From Mactromeris polynyma (lineage: Eukaryota > Mollusca > Bivalvia > Venerida > Mactridae): DNA of 64,000 nt. The notes below the pieces were generated by a model. The model saw only the letters and a list, made by a program, of their open reading frames with translations. It was not told where the DNA came from and searched no databases. Each line of letters opens with the position of its first letter. Position 1 is the stretch's first letter. The stretch is from the NCBI GenBank assembly GCA_032209605.1, contig JASFXZ010000016.1, positions 6,200,001 to 6,264,000 of the forward strand. Direction: 5' to 3'. Below are positions 59,101-64,000 of the stretch, in pieces. The translations under genes were made by a program, and so were the position numbers.

Positions 59101-62100
59101 ACCTTGTTAGCGCAAGTAAACGTATATTTATATCTATTGCAGAGCTTGAATAGGCGATATTTTTTCCAATTTTATTCTTGCATCATAATGTATCTCGTCA
59201 TTAAAAAAGTTATGTTCCCGTGCTGAACCTCTTAATAACTTGGATTTCCAAGATTTCTATATATAGATACAAGTAAGAGAGCACTACATATATTACTGCA
59301 GGATCGGTTGTAGCGCTCATTATAATACATGCAGAGCTTATTTCACGAAGTTAAAATATCGGTTTTATTATTTATATGCTACATTTTTATTACATTTTAA
59401 AATCTGTGAGATGTATAGATTTGTGTACGTTTTAAGTGATTTTGCTTCTTTGTGCTTGAAACATGTATTAAGTGGCACACCACGTGTTTGTTGTTGGTTC
59501 TTTGGGGATGGTTAACATACATAACTAAAGCTAATATCAGTGTCAAAAGATACTGTGAAAATATGCCTTTTTGTTATACCAGAAACATTGCATTATTTTT
59601 CTTCAGTTCGTTAGACCAGGGCTAGTTAGATGTTGCTCAGATATAAAACAACCATGCTAAGTTTCATATTGTGTTACATTTCTCACTAATACTCGCTAAC
59701 TGGCTTTATTGCCAACATATGGTCATTATAAATAATTTAGGAATACATTATTGAAAGTAGTGATTATAATATAAATCATAACTGACATATAATAGTACAG
59801 AGTTTTGGTTTCCCAAACTGCCTAACCAGCATTAATTGGCAAGTAACAATGTACATGTACTAAGTTGATATACTACTAAGTGTTTAAACCTTGCCAGGTA
59901 ATATTTAAATAAAGCTAACAAAAATACTGTTTCATTTTAACCAGAAGTTTCGAGTTTTGTAATGTAATACCACAATTATATTGTATTGTAGTATTATATT
60001 TCGAACTCTTAATTTTGCGAATGGTAATGCATGACGAAGTGGTGTGTTCTATCAAGGGAGAAAACTGTTACTGGAGTATTTATTACATAAGCTAACTTGG
60101 GTTATTGAACGCTTCTTACATAGTAGACTTGAGGCAATTATTAACCAATTGCAAGACTGCCACCCGTTGTACACTCACAAAGTACGCGAGATCTTGTATA
60201 TTTTAAAGAGATTCCTAGATGTGCCGTGATGTATATGTATCACAAGCATTAGCAAGTAGAAGTATAGCTTCATCAGCAATGTCCACAAAAAGGCCGAACT
60301 ACAACTGTAAATAGTAGATAAACCTAATAACCAGTTTGCTCATGTAGTTTGATTTTAAGAATTTTTCCATACTCAGATTGCTGCCACTAGTAATTATACT
60401 GCTACTGTTACTATCACACTTTCATTTTTACTGATAAGAGGGTGGAAGATTTGAAAAAAAAAAAAAAATACTATATTAATTGTATATTTTCAGAAAATGT
60501 CCCGAGAATTGGGTGCTTACATAGAGCGCCTGGAGAACCAAGCAAAACCAGATACAAATGATTACCGCTATAGTCAATACGTAAAGTTGGTAAATGCTTA
60601 TTCGGCATTCTTCGGAAATGACCAAGCTTACCTGGTAGGCAGTACCACCGAGGGACTAAAGCTGAGATCAAAACATGAAGGTGGGGATGCTGATTTCATT
60701 CTTTGCTCTGGTCAATTGAAAATTCCTGTCGAGAGTCTCGAACCCCGGGAATTAACACCGTGTTACGTGCAGATCAAGGGAGATCAGCTACCTGCAGAAT
60801 TCAGAGACAACACAGTGGACGGGTACTTATCGGCGGATTTAGTACGGCAAGTTGATCCTAAACTATTCACAATTATTCGTGCACTCTTCACGATTACCAC
60901 AACAACGTCTGATAGCGTTCAAGGGGGAGAAAGGGTAACGACTACAGGTTCACCTATGAAAGTTGGTACAGCCAGAAAGCAGTTGCGTAATCTGCGTATA
61001 GAAGGTATTGATTCACCCGAATCAAAACGCCGCCGCTTGACACAAACTCGGCACAGTCAGGTTGCTGCTCGGCTAAGAAAAAGATGGATGGGTGTACAGA
61101 GGGTAAATTCAGATTTCGTTCTCCTGAGGCGCATATTGAATATCTTTACCGATTTACAAGTTCCAGGCAGCAAAGGAAACAATTTCGGTCAGTTAAACAA
61201 ATTCGCTGCCTTACTGAATTCCGTACAAGAGAGACCTTCACTTGATGCAGATGAAGAGGCCGTTGAATTCAAAAATGACCTGGATGAAGAGGACGTTGAT
61301 GTATCTGACCGAAAGTATAAAGCCACATGCACCGAAATGACGTCCAAAGATTTTGTTCCTGCTCTTAAAATTGATGGTGACAGAAAGCTGGAGTGCATGG
61401 ATGTTTGGTATGACAGGGTAACGAAAGAGGCTTGGCCGCCTAGAGGTCTTGTAGAAGAAATTTTCAACACTGAACTATTTCTTGTCGCAAGAGATGCCCC
61501 AATACAACCAGACCACTTAAGGGATTTTTGTATATCGTTCAATATGTCTGAGATGAAATTATCAAAGTGTTTGACGACAGTTCAAAAAAGAGTGTATCTC
61601 ATCCTGAAGTCATATCTGAATGGGTTTCTGAAGAAGAAACACGAAGAAGTGGAGATTGAATTGAAGCTGAAAACATATTATCTTAAGACCGCATTTTTCT
61701 GGGTTTGTGAAAAAGAAAATCCTTCTATTTGGACTGACGGGAACATCATGAATGGTGTTACAAAGGTTCTTGATTTTCTTCTGCGCTGTTTATCTGAGGA
61801 GAACCTAAGTCACTACTTTGTGGTTAAAAGTAACCTCTTCGCTGAAATGAGCGATATGGACTTTGATATTCTGCAAGAATGCATTAGAGAAATCAAAAGG
61901 GATCCTGTGAACAGCATCGAAGAATTTTTCAATCAAGATGCTAATGCGAGAGCAGAGATTTGGCTTAGTGAAGAAGAAGTGAGATGTATACAACAAATGA
62001 GAGACGACAGCGGTGATCAAGAAGCAATGGATAAAATAGAAGATGCCCTTATTGACATACAGAGAGGTTTAAATGAAAGTCGCAGAGATGATAATGGTAA

Positions 62101-62560
62101 CGCTCCGATCAAGGAAGCTATGTTGAAGCTACTAGACATATTCTTCGATGATGAACGAGCAAAGGAAGCAGAAAATGCTACTTTAAACCTGTCGCTGGGA
62201 GGAACCAGAAACATTGAACCCAGTGCATCCCCGGGTGCTCTCATTTCTGGTCTTATTGGTAACTATGTCACCTCAGGCGGTCAACAACATGCAGACAGAC
62301 AACGTGTTGGTCAAGTTGCAGATTTTCTCCAAACCTTGAGTCAGTTTTCGCCTATGATATCTCAGCATGTTGCCAACTTCGGTGGACGAGATGGGATCGA
62401 GTCTGTTGTTGCCCAACACGGAAGTGACAAAGAAGAACAAAGACAAAAGATGAGGGCTGTGACCGAAAGATATTTGTCTTGCGCTGAGGAAGAGGTAGAG
62501 ACTGTCAGAATGGAATTGAAATATATATTTTTTGGGTATTTCATCGGGAGGATTGAATGA
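43506..62560 (+). CDS. HEPN - repeat - TRADD-N-like x2 - sacsin fragment - Mab-21/cGAS-like nucleotidyltransferase (seven-exon model)
   Basis: Coding exons: A 43506-44106, B 48833-48901, C 49817-50477, D 50872-51041, E 52246-52506, F 58573-58694, G 60494-62560. Every border is GT/AG, junction phases match in order (1, 1, 2, 1, 1, 0), no internal stop arises, and the sum is 3,951 nt (1,316 residues). Domain order: DZIP3-type HEPN (about 1-200), DQTGEQ-type repeat (about 255-410), two TRADD-N-like modules (about 425-500 and 501-575), sacsin N-terminal fragment (588-628), Mab-21-type nucleotidyltransferase (about 640-1080) and helical tail. HEPN domains are often RNases or protein adaptors; cGAS-like enzymes make nucleotide second messengers when they bind RNA or DNA. 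An immune sensor/effector is my inference. The alternative is two genes: a decayed sacsin-like gene (A-F) and a Mab-21 gene (G). The acceptor of exon C is the weakest, with a poor pyrimidine tract. Confidence 0.55.
44107..48832 (+). other. Intron 1 of the HEPN-NTase gene, mostly minisatellite
   Basis: A 4.7-kb intron. 44107-44809 and 48736-48832 are unique A+T-rich sequence; nearly all the rest is the 24-bp array. The acceptor is ctatcatgtag at 48822-48832. Confidence 0.6.
44810..48735. repeat. Minisatellite, 24-bp unit, about 160 copies
   Basis: The unit reads tacatacagtacatggacag then tgta, with variants atctag/acctag for atacag, caagg or cagg for catgg, and attgta/atagta for cagtgta. Each unit contains the palindrome GTATAC, and often GTAC. 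Variants are clustered: atacag...cagtgtat dominates about 45210-45830; atctag...accagg forms dominate on both sides; a 48-bp two-unit pattern (ggatacagtatac alternating with ggacattgtatac) appears after 47250. ORFs of up to 449 codons here (YNVHVLYV, CPCTVCIQ, WTLYTYST) are repeat translation, since 24 is a multiple of three. Confidence 0.95.
48833..48901 (+). CDS. Exon B: 23-residue linker exon
   Basis: 69 nt between acceptor gtag and donor caag|GTAAGG, entered in phase 1 and left in phase 1. It encodes SVNHCHEKVDELTASNVKW then KQQQ. It is open in the frame set by exon A. It is short and has no recognised domain; the predicted helix would extend the end of the HEPN module. Confidence 0.55.
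48902..49816 (+). other. Intron 2 of the HEPN-NTase gene
   Basis: A+T-rich sequence. The short ORF at 49208-49390 has no recognised motif. The acceptor assigned (tattgacag, ending 49816) has a weak pyrimidine tract; the acceptor tag at 49741-49743 would hit a stop in the required frame. Confidence 0.4.
49817..50477 (+). CDS. Exon C: hexapeptide repeat and start of first TRADD-N-like module
   Basis: Open from the acceptor at 49816 to donor tttag|GTACAT. It encodes MARIIVNTIPPAEGDAAQAA, a helical stretch (LLNALKQCVEQNQ), then about 25 copies of a DQTGEQ-type hexapeptide (variants DQIGEQ, IQTDEQ, DHICEQ), then NFVTDMKAKGVHIVKVEKGS and ILVTFR. The last part, 'GSILVTFR', is the beta strand that begins the TRADD-N-like module completed in exon D. 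The repeat is acidic and glutamine-rich and probably disordered. The frame fits both the exon B leftover base and exon D. Confidence 0.6.
49914..50375 (+). repeat. Coding minisatellite, 18-bp unit, about 25 copies
   Basis: The unit is gatcaaactggtgaacaa with variants gatcaaattggt, gatcaaactgat, attcaaactgat and gatcatatttgt. Units also form a higher-order pattern (the DQTDEQIQTDEQ block recurs twice; the DQTDEQDHICEQDQTGEQ block recurs twice). The 18-bp period keeps the reading frame whatever the copy number. Long frames are also open in other frames, but only the DQTGEQ frame joins the flanking exons. Confidence 0.9.
50478..50871 (+). other. Intron 3 of the HEPN-NTase gene
   Basis: 394 bp of A+T-rich sequence with donor GTACAT and acceptor tctatcaacag. 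Nothing else seen. Confidence 0.5.
50872..51041 (+). CDS. Exon D: TRADD-N-like module 1 (main part)
   Basis: Encodes RCSTISDLKNVSQYLADIMY, then NERLIELENALSKYVGSAVK and LNINVVIETLYSALEQIG. With the end of exon C (VEKGSILVTFR) it follows the pattern of TRADD-like N-terminal domains: a beta strand 'GSI.V..R', a helix, a second helix ending in a lysine/valine strand, then 'I....Y..AL'. It aligns well with exon E. This domain type occurs in invertebrate NLR-like and other immune proteins. The assignment is from pattern memory and needs a profile search. Confidence 0.55.
51042..52245 (+). other. Intron 4 of the HEPN-NTase gene
   Basis: 1.2 kb; donor ATAG|GTAAAG, acceptor ttttttgttctag. No ORF or repeat of note. 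Confidence 0.5.
52246..52506 (+). CDS. Exon E: TRADD-N-like module 2
   Basis: Encodes EKDANNKSIVLTLQCRSPEG, then VKNAVDCFGNGSSTNVLNKI, SEALSRSVGQRVELHTTIDV and DKLENDITELEQHLTLGDQ. The run KSIVLTLQCRSPEGVKN...LNKISEALSRSVGQRVELHTTIDVDKL parallels GSILVTFRCSTISDLKN...LENALSKYVGSAVKLNINVVIETL of exons C/D, so the two are duplicated modules. The last codons before donor agac|GTAAGT are HELER. Confidence 0.6.
52550..52700. mobile_element. Pogo/Tigger-like MITE fragment
   Basis: attcgactctcgttatgtcg, gttacctcgaagtttttcg and ttgtctcgaagttttccatt are the C-T-C-G/TCGAA-type strings typical of pogo/Tigger-like non-autonomous elements. It begins about 45 bp after exon E. The other terminus is not clear. 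Confidence 0.4.
52980..53620. repeat. Degenerate tandem repeats, about 190-bp unit, 3-4 copies
   Basis: Recurring strings include cttcactagacttggtcaga, atatctt.gacaag.t.gata, ccatatcgc, cgggagttttcgcccttta and ctaaaattggt.ttgtccgat. Units start near 52985, 53150, 53335 and 53490. Similar dispersed repeats are common in mollusc genomes (general knowledge). Confidence 0.6.
54548..54905. repeat. Tandem repeat, 82-bp unit, about 4.4 copies
   Basis: ggttaccaatacgtatt starts occur at 54548, 54630, 54712, 54794 and 54876, exactly 82 bp apart. Each unit holds the palindromes aatacgtatt and agacgtct and the string tcaacgtcttcacttagtgt. Confidence 0.9.
55560..56140. repeat. Large inverted repeat (about 120-bp arms) in a dispersed mollusc-type repeat
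   Basis: Arm 55670-55790 (acaagaaatatcttgaaaaa ... ccaaaatggatttcggta) is inverted at 56016-56136 (taccgaagtccattttggat ... caagatatttcttgt) with roughly 80% identity by eye. Just left of it, cttgctgtataggtagcctg and ttttggttcacttgggtcaa belong to a repeat type that I recognise as widespread in molluscs. Confidence 0.6.
56747..56815 (+). mobile_element. tRNA-derived SINE head
   Basis: gccgagctagctcagttgta gives an A-box (TAGCTCAGTTGTAGAG), and ccagattcgattaccagt resembles a B-box. The anticodon arm and acceptor stem do not form properly, so this is not called a tRNA gene. Confidence 0.45.
58573..58694 (+). CDS. Exon F: start of a sacsin-type HSP90-like ATPase domain, truncated
   Basis: Encodes PGMSDGGPSAMISFSSMKK then PPLIKQLKGILSEYPDGGQILK and splices out in phase 0 (AAG|GTAATG). 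LKGILSEYPDGGQILK closely matches the first helix of sacsin repeat ATPase domains (sacsin: LKDILRRYPDGGQILK followed by ELIQNADDA). The following N-box with the catalytic Glu and Asn is absent: the intron shows no such exon and the next exon is a nucleotidyltransferase. The exon is therefore either a leftover from a sacsin-like gene or a reused N-terminal helix. Polypyrimidine tract and acceptor are strong. Confidence 0.7.
58779..59024. repeat. Minisatellite, 36-bp unit, about 7 copies
   Basis: Alternating ttacctattccctattcccta and ttcgttacctattcg give a 36-bp period. It starts 85 bp after the exon F donor, inside the last intron. ORF translations (YSLPIPYSLFVT, FPIRYLFVT) are repeat artefacts. 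Confidence 0.9.
60044..60232 (+). other. Unidentified ORF in the last intron
   Basis: From GTG 60044 to a stop at 60230-60232: FYQGRKLLLEYLLHKLTW, VIERFLHSRLEAIINQLQDC, HPLYTHKVREILYILKRFLD, VP. The leucine-rich amphipathic pattern looks like helical protein rather than random translation. No ATG, acceptor or donor fits a join to exons F and G, and I recognise no family. It may be a decayed exon or chance. Confidence 0.2.
60494..62560 (+). CDS. Exon G: Mab-21/cGAS-like nucleotidyltransferase
   Basis: One exon of 688 codons after acceptor ttttcag; an in-frame ATG at 60497 could also start a separate protein of 687 residues (numbering below). YLVGSTTEG (45-53) is the G-S loop, and DADFIL (64-69) carries two catalytic acidic residues. 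KDFVPALKI (284-292) fits the strand bearing the third acidic residue (D285). W..R....WPPRGLVEEIF (304-323) and the helical core (SFNMSEMKLSKCL...VYLILKSYL...LKTYYLKTAFFWVCEK...HYFVVKSNLF, 347-448) are hallmarks of the Mab-21 family. The G-S and three acidic positions required for catalysis all look present. A basic cluster (ESKRRR, 175-180) lies in an insert between the two halves. A C-terminal helical tail (490-687) is not part of the domain. Bivalve relatives include cGAS-like receptors. Confidence 0.85.
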   Translation, partial: KMSRELGAYIERLENQAKPDTNDYRYSQYVKLVNAYSAFFGNDQAYLVGSTTEGLKLRSKHEGGDADFILCSGQLKIPVESLEPRELTPCYVQIKGDQLPAEFRDNTVDGYLSADLVRQVDPKLFTIIRALFTITTTTSDSVQGGERVTTTGSPMKVGTARKQLRNLRIEGIDSPESKRRRLTQTRHSQVAARLRKRWMGVQRVNSDFVLLRRILNIFTDLQVPGSKGNNFGQLNKFAALLNSVQERPSLDADEEAVEFKNDLDEEDVDVSDRKYKATCTEMTSKDFVPALKIDGDRKLECMDVWYDRVTKEAWPPRGLVEEIFNTELFLVARDAPIQPDHLRDFCISFNMSEMKLSKCLTTVQKRVYLILKSYLNGFLKKKHEEVEIELKLKTYYLKTAFFWVCEKENPSIWTDGNIMNGVTKVLDFLLRCLSEENLSHYFVVKSNLFAEMSDMDFDILQECIREIKRDPVNSIEEFFNQDANARAEIWLSEEEVRCIQQMRDDSGDQEAMDKIEDALIDIQRGLNESRRDDNGNAPIKEAMLKLLDIFFDDERAKEAENATLNLSLGGTRNIEPSASPGALISGLIGNYVTSGGQQHADRQRVGQVADFLQTLSQFSPMISQHVANFGGRDGIESVVAQHGSDKEEQRQKMRAVTERYLSCAEEEVETVRMELKYIFFGYFIGRIE

Positions 62561-63500
62561 TAGATTTACCTTTAATGCTTTTACGTATACTACTTAGTTA
62601 AAACCCCTATGGCAATTTGTTATTGAACACGAGATACATATTTACGGTACGCTGTGGTGTTTATGTCAACCAGGTGGAGTTAGTTCGCTTTTTATCCTTT
62701 TCTGACTATTAATTATTTTTTTCATTTACAATATTACTCGAGTTACTGGTGTCATTTTATATTGTATCAATAGATAGCCTACTGATTAAACGCATGATTA
62801 AACTACGCTCACTATGTTTTATATATTAATGTGTATGAGTTTCATATATTGAAAAGCAGTACACCACTGTATTATAATTATCGAGTGTTTAGAGCCCCTT
62901 TCAAACATTTGCACACAAGTCACAGAAACCAAACTCTCTCTCTGGCTACAAGCACGTTCGTAGTCTGTATACAGACCCTATGTTTTACCGGATCTGATAG
63001 GAGATAACTCCTGTCGCTACTCATTTTATGAAATGGTGTCCCTTTGCTTCTCAAACATAGATGATCAGAGACAAATAGTAAAAGACAAGTAAAATCTCGT
63101 TAAAAAATAAACATACGAAGTTGGTGAAATAAATAATACCTATAGTCGGTAACCAGGGTAGCACGTACGCTCGCTATCTACGTGAAATTGGCAAGGGAGT
63201 TCCGAATGTTCTATTTGAAATGTGCTTAAGCTTTATTAAATTATAAATTTTATAAATAGCATTTTAAGCATTTTAATTGTTCATGTTCATAAACGTCTTA
63301 AGTATTACAAGTTATGATGATTGGTAATAGGTTTGATAAGTGTCTTGAACAATCGCGACACTGGGCTCGTGAGTGACATTCACCGATCACATCTGGATCA
63401 CATGTCTATTAATGTCAATAGTCTGATCGGAGCAGGCAGCACAACGTTGATTTGAAAACCTGTTGTTAGAGTACGTAACTTACCCTAGCGGCAGCAATCA
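62561..63500. other. 3' flank of the HEPN-NTase gene
   Basis: An ATTAAA poly(A) signal variant lies at 62785-62790. AATAAA-type strings occur near 63105 and 63126. No ORF of note and no recognised repeat. Confidence 0.4.
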
Positions 63501-63506
63501 CTCAGT

Positions 63507-63545
63507 ATGGCGTTACGATCTGTTGTAAACCAAATTGGAGATTGT
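63507..63545 (+). other. Possible first coding exon of a downstream gene
   Basis: ATG at 63507 opens MALRSVVNQIGDC and meets a strong donor (gattgt|GTAAGT) in phase 0 after 13 codons. Nothing downstream within the window confirms it. Confidence 0.2.
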
Positions 63546-64000
63546 GTAAGTACTGCTTGTGATACAAAGAGTCGGTTAAAATCAGGATCACGGGCAGTTC
63601 TGTGTTTCCAAGCATTGAGTTGTATAGTTCGTCGGATTTAACGCTCCTTTAAAATGCGAGAGTAGAAAATAAAAAAAAATTACCCGCTCGCACGTCCGTC
63701 AAAAATCAAATTTTATTATTTGCTGTGTGCGAATTCGGCGTTAATAAAGGCTATTTTTCGCATTTAAAGGTACTCTCATTCATTTAATTACCTTTCGGTA
63801 CAAATGCTTCCGTTACAAGCTCAAGCGTTCAGGAGTTCCCACGATTTCCGAAAATCGTCTGTCCATATTTAAAGCTATCAAGAGTAGTCTTTCTTGAATG
63901 TCGTTTGTAACATATCTCTTCATTGTCTTAACACTTCAATAAACTAATCGCTATGCATTTCACACACGGCCTGTTTATTCATTAGGGTGTCGTGAAAATA
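63546..64000. other. Window end, no gene recognised
   Basis: Contains a weak inverted pair (tcctttaaaatgcga near 63649; tcgcatttaaaggta near 63757) that may be a small MITE. Nothing else seen. Confidence 0.3.

Overview
This window looks like animal nuclear DNA, most probably from a bivalve mollusc. It is A+T-rich, genes are split by introns with GT/AG borders, tandem repeats and transposon debris are dense, and two gene families seen here (Mab-21/cGAS-like nucleotidyltransferases and DZIP3-type HEPN proteins) are strongly expanded in bivalves. The organism call is inference; no species-diagnostic gene is present. No rRNA gene, intact tRNA gene, CRISPR array or bacterial operon was seen.

Layout. 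1-9.4 kb: no convincing gene; a 41-bp minisatellite (731-1858) and a 17-bp minisatellite (5443-7082). 9.4-14.4 kb: a + strand galactose-3-O-sulfotransferase-like gene with two coding exons (11864-11916 and 13108-14371), a possible 5' non-coding exon near 9.5 kb, and several small inverted-repeat elements. 14.3-21 kb: MITE-like repeats, a promoter-like stretch with a 30-codon ORF, two dead LINE fragments (one in the inverted arrangement expected from twin priming) and a 32-bp minisatellite. 21.9-40.4 kb: a macrosatellite of about 2,578 bp per unit, seven copies in direct orientation, closed by a rearranged inverted copy. 40.4-43.3 kb: a long hairpin and two tRNA-like SINE heads. 43.5-62.6 kb: a multi-exon + strand gene whose seven coding exons chain in phase. 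62.6-64 kb: no recognised gene except a possible short first exon at 63507.

The central item is the 43.5-62.6 kb gene. The joined model is 1,316 residues: N-terminal DZIP3-type HEPN domain with an RNxxxxH motif; a short exon; a glutamine/aspartate-rich hexapeptide repeat; two related modules resembling TRADD N-terminal domains; a 41-residue exon carrying the start of a sacsin HSP90-like ATPase domain that is cut off before its N-box; then a Mab-21/cGAS-like nucleotidyltransferase with GS and DxD motifs and a helical tail. HEPN, TRADD-N, sacsin and cGAS-like modules all recur in nucleic-acid sensing, RNA cleavage or immune signalling, so the arrangement suggests an undescribed innate-immune effector/sensor. 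The exon joins are inferred from splice signals and phase only. The main rival reading is a decayed sacsin-like gene (exons A-F) followed by a separate Mab-21 gene (exon G).

Eight tandem arrays cover roughly 27-28 kb, about 43% of the window. Two sit in introns of the HEPN-NTase gene, and one lies inside its coding sequence with an 18-bp period that preserves the frame.
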